Source: JASHSH01 sp036490215 (GTDB lineage: Bacteria > Pseudomonadota > Alphaproteobacteria > Rhodospirillales > Magnetospirillaceae). Taken from it: 64,000 nucleotides of DNA. Below are positions 35,359 through 43,528 of the stretch, in pieces. Location: positions 46,179-110,178 of the forward strand of contig DASXEH010000014.1 in the NCBI GenBank assembly GCA_036490215.1, read 5' to 3'. The number at the start of each line of letters is the position of its first letter. Position 1 is the first letter of the stretch. Below the pieces are notes generated by a model. That model was given only the letters and a program-made list of their open reading frames with translations. It was not told where the DNA came from and searched no databases. The position numbers and the translations under genes were made by a program.

Positions 35359-36318
35359 ATGGCTCGTCAAAAGGTGATTTTCGATACGGATCCGGGCGTC
35401 GACGACGCCATGGCGCTGCTCTATATCGACCGCTGCGGCGCGCTCGACCTGTTGGGCGTGACCACCGTCCAAGGCAATTCCGACATCGATACGGTGACGC
35501 GCAACGCGCTCTATATGAAGCAGCGCTTCGGCCTAAAATGCCCGGTGGCGCGCGGTGCCGAACAGCCCTTGAAGCGCCGGCGCGGTGAATCGGTCAGCCA
35601 CATCCACGGTCACAACGGTTTGGGCGACGCGCCGGTGCCCGAAAAGCTGGACGTGACGGAAGACGGGCGCCCGGCCTGGCAGTTCATCATCGACACGGTG
35701 CGCGCCAATCCGGGCGAGGTGACCCTGATCGCGGTGGGCCGCATGACCAATCTGGCGCTGGCCCTGCAGCACGACCCGGAGATCACCAAACTGGTGAAGG
35801 CAGTGTCGATCATGGGCGGCGCCTTCGGCATCAACGGCCATAGCGGCAATGTCACGCCGGTGGCCGAGGCCAATATCATCGGCGATCCGGAGGCGGCCGA
35901 CATCGTGACCACCGCCGATTGGGACGTGACGATGATCGGCCTCGACGTCACCCATGAGACGATCATGACGCCCGACTATCTGCGCACCCTGCAGCAGAAG
36001 GGCGGCGAGATCGGCCAGTTCTTCTGGGACATCACGCGTGGCTATGAAGGCTTCTATCGCGAGCGGGTCGGCCTTGCCGGCATCGCCTGCCACGACTCAC
36101 TCGCCGTGGCTTACGTGGTCGATCCTAGCCTGTTCACGACACGCGAAGGGCCGATCCGCGTGGTGACCGAAGGCCTGGCGTTGGGCCAGACGATCCAGAA
36201 GTATCAGAACCGGAAATTCCGCATCGATGAGTGGGACAACCACCCGTCGCAGAAGATGTGCGTGACGGTCGATTCAAAGCGCTTCCTCGACCACTACATG
36301 GCCGTCTTCGCCAAATAA
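35359..36318 (+). CDS. inosine/uridine-preferring nucleoside hydrolase
   Basis: 319 aa. N-terminal Ca-binding cluster VIFDTDPGVDDAMALL is the family signature; HGHNGLGD, VTLIAVGRMTNLALAL, IMGGAFGINGHSGNVTP and the active-site His region TPDYLRTLQQ follow. Cleaves N-glycosidic bonds of ribonucleosides for salvage. Single gene, with its own promoter in the 138-bp divergent gap. Confidence 0.93.
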   Translation: MARQKVIFDTDPGVDDAMALLYIDRCGALDLLGVTTVQGNSDIDTVTRNALYMKQRFGLKCPVARGAEQPLKRRRGESVSHIHGHNGLGDAPVPEKLDVTEDGRPAWQFIIDTVRANPGEVTLIAVGRMTNLALALQHDPEITKLVKAVSIMGGAFGINGHSGNVTPVAEANIIGDPEAADIVTTADWDVTMIGLDVTHETIMTPDYLRTLQQKGGEIGQFFWDITRGYEGFYRERVGLAGIACHDSLAVAYVVDPSLFTTREGPIRVVTEGLALGQTIQKYQNRKFRIDEWDNHPSQKMCVTVDSKRFLDHYMAVFAK

Positions 36319-36334
36319 GCGGAAGCGCCGCGCC

Positions 36335-36922
36335 CTATCGTGCCTTGGCGGCCAGCGCTTTCTGGGCCGCGTGAATGCGATGATAGACAGTGCGCCCGTC
36401 TTCGATCCCTTCGAAGACCGGTATGAGATAGCTTGTCCGCCCGGGTTTGGTTTCGATCCTGGGATCGGGATCGGCACCGAATTTGATGGTCCCGGCTCCG
36501 TTGCGGGTTTCGGACAAGCGGATATTCATCAGCCCCTCCAGCGGCAACGACTGTAATTCACGCGTGAAGACCCCACCGAGCGAGATCAGCACGCGCTGAT
36601 TGGTCAGTGCGTAGCGCGTGCCATGGCGCACGAAGGCGTCATAGAAAAAGCGGCCGACGGCGAAATGCAGGCCGATCAGAACAAACAGAATGCCGAGCAC
36701 CGGGACCATGCTTGCTGGCTGCTTGGCGGCTTTGTATTCCCAGTAGATCGCAAAGCCGCACCAGATCAGGCTGAGCGGGATCACCACAATATCGCTGGCA
36801 CGGAACACCAGCCCGCGGCGTGGCTGCCCTTCCCACAGGATCTTCTCGCCCGGTTCCAACAGGCCGTCTTGCTCAATCACCGGCTTGCCCTCCGCGATGA
36901 CTGGAAGGCTCAGCTTGGCCAT
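36335..36922 (-). CDS. PH-like (bPH2/YdbT-type) membrane protein, paralogue 1
   Basis: 195 aa. An N-terminal LEPGEKILWEGQPRRGLVFR motif precedes two transmembrane helices (about residues 47-66 and 73-93). The C-terminal soluble domain has RYALTNQRVLISLGGVFTRE, a pattern seen in bacterial PH-type membrane proteins. Its paralogue lies directly upstream (36998-37570). Function unknown. Confidence 0.72.
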   Translation of the reverse strand: MAKLSLPVIAEGKPVIEQDGLLEPGEKILWEGQPRRGLVFRASDIVVIPLSLIWCGFAIYWEYKAAKQPASMVPVLGILFVLIGLHFAVGRFFYDAFVRHGTRYALTNQRVLISLGGVFTRELQSLPLEGLMNIRLSETRNGAGTIKFGADPDPRIETKPGRTSYLIPVFEGIEDGRTVYHRIHAAQKALAAKAR

Positions 36923-36997
36923 CGATCATGGCCTCGAAAGGGCAGCGGTCTTGGGCGCTAAAAAGCTAGGGGAGTGTGTTGCCACTCTTCCTTTGCT

Positions 36998-37570
36998 CTA
37001 TTGCTGATTCGCTGTCGCCACTTTCTGTGCGGCAAGGATACGGCGATAGACGCCGCGCACATCTTCGATCCCTTCCAGTGCCGGGGCGTCACCGCCGCCG
37101 GACCAAGAACGGGAGCCGAAGCCTCTACCATTAGTCACCGGATCAGGCCCGAATTTGATCGTGCCGCGTCCGTTGTAGCCTTCGGAGAGGCGGAGATCGA
37201 TAAGCCCATCGAGCATCAGCGAACGCAATTCACGACTGAAACCGCCGGCCGATATAAGCACGCGTTGATTGGTCAGTGCGTAGTTGGTGCCATAGCGAAC
37301 AAAGGCGTCGTAGAAAAAACGGCCGATGGCAGCATAGAGACCGACGAGGACAAAGGGCACGCCCCAGAACGACATAAAGTTCAAGGCTGGCGCGGCGACA
37401 TTGTGTCTCGCTAAAAGCGCATTGTATTCCCAGAAGATGGCAAAGCCGCACCACACCAGACTGAACGGAATCCGATAGGTGTCGTTGGAGCGCAACATCA
37501 ACCCCTGGCGCGGCCGTCCTTCCCACAGAATCTTTTCGCCCGGCTCCAGAACACCGTCTTGCGCGACCAT
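36998..37570 (-). CDS. PH-like membrane protein, paralogue 2
   Basis: 190 aa from ATG 37570, with GGGGGAG close upstream. It shares the order of motifs of its neighbour: VLEPGEKILWEGRPRQGLM, PFSLVWCGFAIFWEYN, IGRFFYDAFVRYGTNYALTN and QRVLISAGG. The loop before the last 25 residues differs (Gly/Ser-rich GRGFGSRSWSGGG). Tandem duplication is the simplest explanation. The separating gap is 75 bp. Confidence 0.72.
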   Translation of the reverse strand: MVAQDGVLEPGEKILWEGRPRQGLMLRSNDTYRIPFSLVWCGFAIFWEYNALLARHNVAAPALNFMSFWGVPFVLVGLYAAIGRFFYDAFVRYGTNYALTNQRVLISAGGFSRELRSLMLDGLIDLRLSEGYNGRGTIKFGPDPVTNGRGFGSRSWSGGGDAPALEGIEDVRGVYRRILAAQKVATANQQ

Positions 37571-37641
37571 CTGCTCCCCCTTGAGATGATCGGAAAAGCC
37601 TAGGTTACTCGCCGGCTGCGGTCCAGCGCGCCCGTGCAACC

Positions 37642-37678
37642 AAAAAGAAGAAGGGGGAGCACCTTGCGATGCTCCCCC
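37642..37678 (-). terminator. intrinsic terminator after amtB
   Basis: Minus-strand stem GGGGGAGCA (complement of 37670-37678) with TGCTCCCCC, 8-nt loop, then a pyrimidine tract TTCTTCTTTTT (complement of 37642-37652). A strong Rho-independent terminator 30 bp past the amtB stop. Confidence 0.85.
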
Positions 37679-37707
37679 CGGCCCCTGACGCGGGACTTAG
37701 ACGATAC

Positions 37708-39120
37708 TTAGTGGATGACTTCGCCGTGCAGGTTGATGTCGAGACCTTCGACCTCGACTTCTTCCGGCACGCGTAGGCCGACGACCATGTCCACGATCTT
37801 GTAGATGATGAAGGACGCGATCACGTCGAAGACGATCACGATCACCACGCCTTCGATCTGCGTGATGACCTGACTGAAGTTGCCTTCGATCCAGCCACTC
37901 GGCCCGCCGGTGATTTCCTTCAGAGCGAACACACCGGTGAGGATGGCGCCAGCAGCGCCGCCCACCGCATGCACGCCGAAGGCGTCCAGCGAGTCATCGT
38001 ACTTCAACATCTTCTTCAGGCTGGTGGTCGACCAGAAGCAGATGACGCCGGCGGCGATGCCGATCACGAACGAGCCGATCGGCCCGACGAAACCGGAAGC
38101 CGGGGTGATGGCGACCAGACCGGCCACTGCACCCGAGGCGGCACCCAACGCGCTGGGTTTGCCCTTGCTGATCCACTCGGCGAACATCCAGGCCAGCGAC
38201 GCGGTGCCGGTGGCGATCTGGGTGACCGTCATGGCCATGCCCGCACGACCGTCCGAGGTCAGCGCCGAACCGGCGTTGAACCCGAACCAGCCGACCCACA
38301 GCAACGAAGCGCCGATCAAGGTGTAAGCGAGGTTCGCGGGAGCGAAGTTGTCGGTCCCGAAACCCTTGCGCTTGCCCATGATCAAGCAGCCGACCAAGCC
38401 GGCAACGCCCGAGTTGATGTGCACGACGGTACCACCGGCGTAGTCGAGAACGCCCATGGCGCCGAGGAAGCCGTTCGGCGACCAGACCCAGTGCGCCACT
38501 GTCGAATAGACGATGATGGACCACAAGGTCATGAACAGGCACAGCGCCGAGAACTTCATACGGTCGGCGAGCGCACCGGTGATCAGCGCCGGCGTGATGA
38601 TCGCAAAGGTCATTTGGAACATCATGTTGACGCTTTCGGGGATCGCCCCGCCGCTGGCATCCGCACCCGGACCCCAGAGGATTTTGGTAACGGTCGTCGC
38701 CTGATCCGCGCCCACCAAGTCTTGGAGGAAGAATGCGGAGAGATCGCCGATGTATGGGCTATCGCCATGGAAGGCAAGCGAGTAGCCGATCACGAACCAG
38801 ATCACCGTCACCAGGCAGGTGATGACGAAGCTCTGCATCATGGTCGCGAGAATGTTCTTCTTGCGCACCATGCCGGCATAAAAGAGCGCGAGGCCTGGGA
38901 TGGTCATCAGCAGCACCAGGGCCACCGACGAGAGCATCCAAGCCGTGTGCCCGGTGTCGAGATGCGGCGGCGGCGCAGCCGGTGCAGCAGCAGCCGGTGC
39001 GGCGGCAATGGCACCGGCGGCCGGTGCGGCCGCGTCGTCGGCGAGCCCCATGCTCGCCAGCAGCGTCAGGCCGAGAACCAGCCCGCCGCCGAACAGGACT
39101 CCTTTAGTTACCTTATTCAT
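37708..39120 (-). CDS. amtB: ammonium transporter
   Basis: 470 aa, 11-helix Amt/Rh channel, with an N-terminal signal-like segment (MNKVTKGVLFGGGLVLGLTL) followed by an Ala/Pro-rich linker. Pore features: the first pore His in YSTVAHWVWSPNGFL and the second in DAFGVHAVGGAAGAI, plus FQMTFAIITPALITGA. ATG at 39120 has GGGGG upstream; a GTG two codons earlier is less likely. Encoded after glnK, the standard nitrogen-regulated pair, whose trimers bind each other. Confidence 0.97.
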   Translation of the reverse strand: MNKVTKGVLFGGGLVLGLTLLASMGLADDAAAPAAGAIAAAPAAAAPAAPPPHLDTGHTAWMLSSVALVLLMTIPGLALFYAGMVRKKNILATMMQSFVITCLVTVIWFVIGYSLAFHGDSPYIGDLSAFFLQDLVGADQATTVTKILWGPGADASGGAIPESVNMMFQMTFAIITPALITGALADRMKFSALCLFMTLWSIIVYSTVAHWVWSPNGFLGAMGVLDYAGGTVVHINSGVAGLVGCLIMGKRKGFGTDNFAPANLAYTLIGASLLWVGWFGFNAGSALTSDGRAGMAMTVTQIATGTASLAWMFAEWISKGKPSALGAASGAVAGLVAITPASGFVGPIGSFVIGIAAGVICFWSTTSLKKMLKYDDSLDAFGVHAVGGAAGAILTGVFALKEITGGPSGWIEGNFSQVITQIEGVVIVIVFDVIASFIIYKIVDMVVGLRVPEEVEVEGLDINLHGEVIH

Positions 39121-39335
39121 TTGCACCCCCGAAGGTGGAAAGCGGACCGAAGCAAACGCCAGCCACGCGGCGCGCCGGGCCGAGAATGAAAAGCGAGAAA
39201 CGTGCCAACGCTCGGAATCGCAGCCTGGCGGTGGTCAGACACCGCGGAAGCGGGAAGCAATCCCACTGATCTTGACATCGTCATGAGCAGCATTCCTGGC
39301 ATTTGCACAATTTTTGAGCAGCCCTCGACGGTCCC

Positions 39336-39674
39336 TTAGAGGGCGTCGCCGTTGGTTTCTCCGGTACGAATGCGCACGGCCTGCAGCAAATCGAAGACGA
39401 AGATCTTTCCGTCGCCGATCTTGCCGGTACGCGCTGCGTGTTGGATCGTCTCGATCACCCGCGGCACGACATCGTCGTTCACGGCCACTTCGAGCTTCAC
39501 CTTGGGCAGGAAGCTGACCGCGTATTCAGCACCGCGGTAGATTTCCGTCTGCCCCTTTTGCCGTCCGAAGCCCTTCACTTCGGTCACGGTCAAGCCCTGG
39601 ATGCCAAGCGGCGTCAGGGCTTCACGCACCTCGTCCAGTTTGAAGGGCTTGATGATCGCCACAACAAGCTTCAT
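39336..39674 (-). CDS. glnK: nitrogen regulatory PII protein GlnK
   Basis: 112 aa. The T-loop GQTEIYRGAEYAVSFLPKVK carries Tyr51, the uridylylation site; MKLVVAIIKPFKLDEVREAL and the C-terminal IGDGKIFVFDLLQAVRIRTGE complete the fold. Senses 2-oxoglutarate, ATP/ADP and glutamine status and plugs AmtB. A 215-bp gap separates it from amtB. Confidence 0.97.
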   Translation of the reverse strand: MKLVVAIIKPFKLDEVREALTPLGIQGLTVTEVKGFGRQKGQTEIYRGAEYAVSFLPKVKLEVAVNDDVVPRVIETIQHAARTGKIGDGKIFVFDLLQAVRIRTGETNGDAL

Positions 39675-40106
39675 TGGTCGGGTCCCCTAGTGGGCCGCCT
39701 CATCCGCTGGCGCGGTTCCGTTCCGAGATCGCTCGGAAACGGTGCGAATGAGACTGCCGGTTAACCTCTGCATCAGCTGCCCTGCGACGATTCCCTAACC
39801 CGCAAGCCGCCATGCGTCTTTAGCCGCGCTTGGCCATTCTATTTCAAGAGCCGTGCCGGAATTCGAATATATAATTAAAACAATGATGTAATAGGGAATG
39901 CCTGGCATGTAGGACCACTTGTCCTCAGGGACTCCAGGCAGTCATCTGCTTAAAAAAGCGGCAAATGAGACGCAACGAATGCTGCCACTCCGCAAGCGAG
40001 TGAAATTCGAAAAACACTCGTAATGGTTGTTTATCGACCGAGAACAGCCAACCAGAGCGGCCCATGGTATGTTTGCCGAGGCTTCATACAGGCGGTGGAG
40101 ATCGCG
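39675..40106. other. divergent intergenic region upstream of glnK
   Basis: 432 bp without a convincing gene. Apart from the sigma-54-like site I see only an AT-rich stretch (39860-39900) suited to promoters, and no repeats. A plus-strand ORF starting at 40023 merely extends the DUF3291 gene upstream. Confidence 0.5.
39844..39860 (-). promoter_or_regulatory. candidate sigma-54 promoter for glnK-amtB
   Basis: On the minus strand CGGCACGGCTCTTGAA has GG and GA spaced by 10 nt, close to the -24/-12 consensus (TGGCAC-N5-TTGCA) but with GA instead of the invariant GC at -12. It lies about 170 bp upstream of glnK. Suggestive only. Confidence 0.3.
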
Positions 40107-40613
40107 ATGACGACGGTTTGGCACCTGGCGCAGATGAATGTCGGCACGACGCTCTACCCGGTCGAGGATTCCCGCATGGAGGGCTTCACCGGCCAGCTCG
40201 ACGAGATCAACGCGCTGGCCGAAGCGAGCCCCGGTTTCGTTTGGCGGCTGAAAACCGAAGCGGGCAACGCGACCGACATCAAGCCGACCGACAACCCCAA
40301 CTTCATCGTCAATATGAGCGTGTGGGCGGGTGCCGAAGCGCTGTTCGACTACGTCTACAAATCCGTCCACCGCCTGGTGATGGTGCAACGGCGCAGCTGG
40401 TTCGAGAAACCGGAGAGCAGCTACATGGTGCTGTGGTGGGTGCCGGCCGGCACGGAGCCGACCGTGGAAGACGGCCTCGCGCGCCTGGCCCATCTCGACC
40501 AGCGCGGGCCGACGCCGCACGCCTTCACCTTCAAGACGAAATTCCCGCCGCCCGATATCGCGGGCCTGCCCGAAGACCTGCGCCCTGAGCCGTATTGCGT
40601 GGGCTGGAGCTGA
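40107..40613 (+). CDS. DUF3291 family protein
   Basis: 168 aa from ATG 40107 with GGAG six nt upstream. WHLAQMNVGTTLYPVEDSRM, FTGQLDEINALAEASPGFVW, NMSVWAGAEALFDYVYKSVH and MVQRRSWFEK define DUF3291, a small ferredoxin-like-fold family resembling haem- or monooxygenase-type barrels. Function not established; monocistronic. Confidence 0.85.
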   Translation: MTTVWHLAQMNVGTTLYPVEDSRMEGFTGQLDEINALAEASPGFVWRLKTEAGNATDIKPTDNPNFIVNMSVWAGAEALFDYVYKSVHRLVMVQRRSWFEKPESSYMVLWWVPAGTEPTVEDGLARLAHLDQRGPTPHAFTFKTKFPPPDIAGLPEDLRPEPYCVGWS

Positions 40614-40633
40614 CGGAGTTCGCGAACGCCGTC

Positions 40634-41803
40634 CTAACGTCCCGGCGGCCAGGTGCGTTTTTCGCCGAGCACGTCTTCGACATAGAACATACCGAAGGCG
40701 ACCATGACGAGCACGGCCATGGGTGCTGCGAAGAGCACGGCGAAGGGGCCGAGCAGCAGGCCGAAGGACAGGGCCGCGAACAGCGTCACCACCGGCGGCA
40801 GCGAGATGGCATGGGACTGCGCGACCGGGGTGATCAGATAGCCTTCGAGCATATGCACGCCGACATAGAGCGCCATCGTGTAGAGCGCGAGCAGCGGCGA
40901 CTGGGCCAGGCCGAGCAGGATCGCTGGAATCGATGCGGCGATCGGGCCGATCACCGGCACGAAGGTGAAGATGCCGTCGATCAGACCCAGCGCGAACGCG
41001 CCGCGTACGCCGATCGCCCAGAGTCCAAGCCCGACACAGGTGCCGACAAAGATCATCACGCAGAGCTGAGCGAGCATCCAGCGTGTCAGCGAGTTCGCCG
41101 CGACATCCAAAAATTCCGTGGCGCGTGCGCGGCGACGCGGCGGCACGATGGTCAAGAGGCCGCGGCGATAGCGTTCGGGTTGGATCGCGATATAGATCCC
41201 GGTGAAAAATACCAGCGCGAGGAAGCCGACGCCGCCGGTCAGCGACTTGGCGAAATGCGCCACATGCGCCGCCGCCGCGCCTGTGGCGCCGGTGAAGTTC
41301 ATGCTGGACAGCTGCTGCATGATGTATTGGCCGATCGGTTCCTTGCCGGCCTGGGCCTCCAGCTTATCGACGATTTCCGGTAGGCGCTTGGCGATATCTT
41401 CGAACTGGGTATGAATCTGCGATCCGAACAGCCAACCAAGCAGAACGACGAAGGCGACCAGCACCAACACGACGGCGGCGATCGCGACCGTGGTGCGCAC
41501 GCCGAGGACCGAACCAATTTTTCCGCCGATGCCACGCAGCACGAGCGACAGCAACACCGCGCCGAAGACGACGACCAGAATTTCGGAAAGACGCCAGATG
41601 ACCAGGACGGCCAAAGCCACCATGAGAATGGCCAGGATGCGGCGGATGAACCGATCGTCGCTCTGATCGTCCACCGGCGCTCCGGACGCTCCATGCGCGC
41701 GCCCGACTACAGGCCCGGCCCCATGACCGGCATCGTGCCCAGCATCGTGACCTGAAAGCCGACCGTCATCGGCAGCGCGCATTGGCTGCGGCGTTTTGAT
41801 CAT
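40634..41803 (-). CDS. AI-2E family transporter (UPF0118 permease)
   Basis: 389 aa, about eight transmembrane helices after a hydrophilic N-terminal tail of about 50 residues containing HDAGHDAGHGAG. The long soluble loop IHTQFEDIAKRLPEIVDKLE follows the first helix group, and FVPVIGPIAASIPAILLG is the family motif. Some relatives export AI-2 or act as antiporters; substrate unknown. Confidence 0.88.
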   Translation of the reverse strand: MIKTPQPMRAADDGRLSGHDAGHDAGHGAGPVVGRAHGASGAPVDDQSDDRFIRRILAILMVALAVLVIWRLSEILVVVFGAVLLSLVLRGIGGKIGSVLGVRTTVAIAAVVLVLVAFVVLLGWLFGSQIHTQFEDIAKRLPEIVDKLEAQAGKEPIGQYIMQQLSSMNFTGATGAAAAHVAHFAKSLTGGVGFLALVFFTGIYIAIQPERYRRGLLTIVPPRRRARATEFLDVAANSLTRWMLAQLCVMIFVGTCVGLGLWAIGVRGAFALGLIDGIFTFVPVIGPIAASIPAILLGLAQSPLLALYTMALYVGVHMLEGYLITPVAQSHAISLPPVVTLFAALSFGLLLGPFAVLFAAPMAVLVMVAFGMFYVEDVLGEKRTWPPGR

Positions 41804-41837
41804 GCCGCGTTTCTCCCTTTGATCCTTCAGTCTTATA

Positions 41838-42659
41838 TTAACCCGGTTTTGTCGGCTTCGGATTCATGAAATCGACCAGGGAGGTAGGTAATAGAATTGT
41901 CGCGCCGCGCTCCTTCGTAGTCTCATAAATGATATTCATCGCCCGCAATTGCAACGCCACCGGGTTATTCTCATAGAGCTTCGCCGCATTGAGGAATTTC
42001 TGCGCGATCTCCTCCTCGGCCGTGCCGAGAATGACGCGCGCCTGGCGTTCGCGCTCGGCCTGGGCCTGACGGCTCATCGCTTCTTGCAGCGCAGCAGGAA
42101 TGGCGACGTCGCGGATTTCGACCGAGTTCACGGCGATGCCCCACTCGCCGATCTTGGCGGCGATATCGGCTTTGAGCCGGGCATCGGCGGCGCGGCGATC
42201 GGAGAGCAGTTCGGAGAGGACCGAGGCGCCGATCATCTCGCGCAGCGTGGTCTGCGAGACGCGGTGGATCGCCTGCCGGTAATCGGTAACCTCGAGCGCG
42301 GCCTTGGCCGTGTCCTGCACCTGCCAGAAGACGATTGCATCGACATTGACCGGCACCGTGTCCTTGGTCAGCGCCTCTTCGGCATTGACCTCGGTGGTCT
42401 GGATGCGGTGATCGATCCAAGCGGCAATCGTGTCGATCACGGGAATGATCAGGAAAAGACCGGGCCCACGAATCGCCTGCAGCCGGCCGAGGCGCAGCAC
42501 CACTGCCTTTTGCCATTGTTTGGCGATCTGGATCGAATAGGCGAAGACGAAAGCGAGCAGGACGAAGACGACCGCCAACGGGATCGCATGAGCAACCGCG
42601 AAGGATACGGCAGCAGCAGCGAAGAACACGATGAAAACAGCGAGGCTGATGGGATTCAT
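41838..42659 (-). CDS. slipin / stomatin-like SPFH (Band 7) protein
   Basis: 273 aa. An N-terminal hydrophobic hairpin (residues about 5-45) is followed by the SPFH domain: VLRLGRLQAIRGPGLFLIIP, VNVDAIVFWQVQD and AIHRVSQTTLREMIGASVLS. A coiled-coil segment follows, MSRQAQAERERQARVILGTA. Scaffold of membrane microdomains, often encoded with an NfeD-like partner, which is absent here. Confidence 0.93.
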   Translation of the reverse strand: MNPISLAVFIVFFAAAAVSFAVAHAIPLAVVFVLLAFVFAYSIQIAKQWQKAVVLRLGRLQAIRGPGLFLIIPVIDTIAAWIDHRIQTTEVNAEEALTKDTVPVNVDAIVFWQVQDTAKAALEVTDYRQAIHRVSQTTLREMIGASVLSELLSDRRAADARLKADIAAKIGEWGIAVNSVEIRDVAIPAALQEAMSRQAQAERERQARVILGTAEEEIAQKFLNAAKLYENNPVALQLRAMNIIYETTKERGATILLPTSLVDFMNPKPTKPG

Positions 42660-42730
42660 GGGGGGCCTCCTTTATCCAGCCGGACCGGAGTCTAGCCGAA
42701 AAAACGCTGCGAGCCGGAAATCTTGGGTGA

Positions 42731-42759
42731 AATTAAATTCTCTGGTAGAGAATTTAATT
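42731..42759. promoter_or_regulatory. perfect dyad at the front of the retron island
   Basis: Arms AATTAAATTCTC (42731-42742) and GAGAATTTAATT (42748-42759), spacer TGGTA. It is AT-rich, lies 72 bp from the slipin start and just before the structured RNA, and is the kind of site an XRE dimer would bind. Proposed operator of the HTH protein at 43223 (inference). Confidence 0.65.
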
Positions 42760-42778
42760 CTTGCTTTTGGAACGGCCT

Positions 42779-43042
42779 GCCTATAGGCTCATTTCCAGTC
42801 AACAGCTAAGGGAGTCCCGCCATTTACAGGGCTGCTCGCCGCAGCCCGAGGAAGGCCTAGAGCCTTCTGCCTTGTCCGTCGGCACGCGTGGTGCGGCGGC
42901 GGGGCGCGGCACCGGCGGTGGTGCCGCGCCCTGTGGAACTGAGTTAAAACCGTCGTCACCCTGGTTCCCTCAAGGCGGCGGACATCAGCATGGTGCTGGT
43001 GTCTGTGATGGGAGCCGAGCCATGAACAATGGTGGTGTTGAC
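42779..43042 (+). ncRNA. candidate retron msr-msd RNA
   Basis: A run of strong hairpins without coding signal: GCCTATAGGC (42779-42788); GGGCTGC/GCAGCCC (42829-42847, 5-nt loop); GAAGGC/GCCTTC (42851-42867, 5-nt loop); GGGCGCGGCACC/GGTGCCGCGCCC (42902-42931, 6-nt loop); and GACATCAGCA/TGCTGGTGTC (42981-43003, 3-nt loop, one G-T). Two short stems and then a long one, preceded by an AGC at 42804, resemble msr followed by msd. The a1/a2 pair is not certain; the best candidate is GTCAAC (42798-42803) with GTTGAC (43037-43042). Boundaries are approximate. Confidence 0.55.
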
Positions 43043-43168
43043 CGACGACGACGGTCGCTCCGGGAGCAGGGAAAGTCGAGCTGGCTACGCTGGCTTTGCA
43101 ATCCCCTAACCCTTCGAGTTCTCCTCACGTTGGCTCGGCTAATCACCGAACTCGTGCGGGACTTGTGA
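43022..43168 (+). CDS. 48-aa basic-hydrophobic peptide (putative toxin) in the retron island
   Basis: ATG at 43022 with GGGAG seven nt upstream. The peptide has a basic head (VDRRRRSLREQGK) and then a tryptophan-rich hydrophobic/amphipathic helix, SWLRWLCNPLTLRVLLTLAR followed by LITELVRDL. Such composition is typical of small membrane-active type I toxins, but no family match can be claimed. AGCCGAGCC (43013-43021), just before the ATG, is complementary to GGCTCGGCT (43132-43140) near the 3' end, so the start could be sequestered. It follows the hairpin region and precedes the HTH gene. Confidence 0.5.
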   Translation: MNNGGVDRRRRSLREQGKSSWLRWLCNPLTLRVLLTLARLITELVRDL

Positions 43169-43222
43169 CGTAGAGCGGCAACTCAGATTTTCCACGCTCT
43201 TTATTCTTTTGTTGTGGGAGAC

Positions 43223-43528
43223 ATGCTGGGTCGCGCACTAAAGATGATTCGAATCTTCCACGATGTGTCCCAAAAGGACCTCGCCAAAAGATTCGATATC
43301 GTTCCCTCATATTTGTCAGCAATCGAAACTGACAAGAAAACTCCAACCCTTCCACTGCTGGAGAAATACTCAGAGGAATTTCATATTCCGATGTCCTCGA
43401 TTCTATTTTTCTCAGAGACACTGGAAAGAGGGTCATTCGCCGAGAGTACTCGGGTTACAATTTCTCGAAAGGTATTAGCACTTTTAAACTTTATCGCTGA
43501 ACGATCCGGCCGGTTGAGTAGCGATTGA
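43223..43528 (+). CDS. XRE (Cro/C1-type) HTH protein of the retron island
   Basis: 101 aa. Helix-turn-helix at about residues 14-40, VSQKDLAKRFDIVPSYLSAI, followed by LEKYSEEFHIPMSSILFFSE typical of Cro/C1 domains; the C-terminal about 35 residues are helical. GTG at 43214 is an alternative start; ATG 43223 has GGGAG only 2 nt away. Codon use has more A/T than neighbours. Its stop overlaps the RT start (TGATG), so they are translationally coupled. Probably autoregulates at 42731-42759 and may be the antitoxin or effector. Confidence 0.85.
   Translation: MLGRALKMIRIFHDVSQKDLAKRFDIVPSYLSAIETDKKTPTLPLLEKYSEEFHIPMSSILFFSETLERGSFAESTRVTISRKVLALLNFIAERSGRLSSD

Noticed and set aside
42761..43021. 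Upstream extension of the small ORF to a 135-codon frame
   Set aside because: It begins with TTG, runs through the strong hairpins, and has no coding-like composition; only the part from ATG 43022 has a ribosome-binding site.
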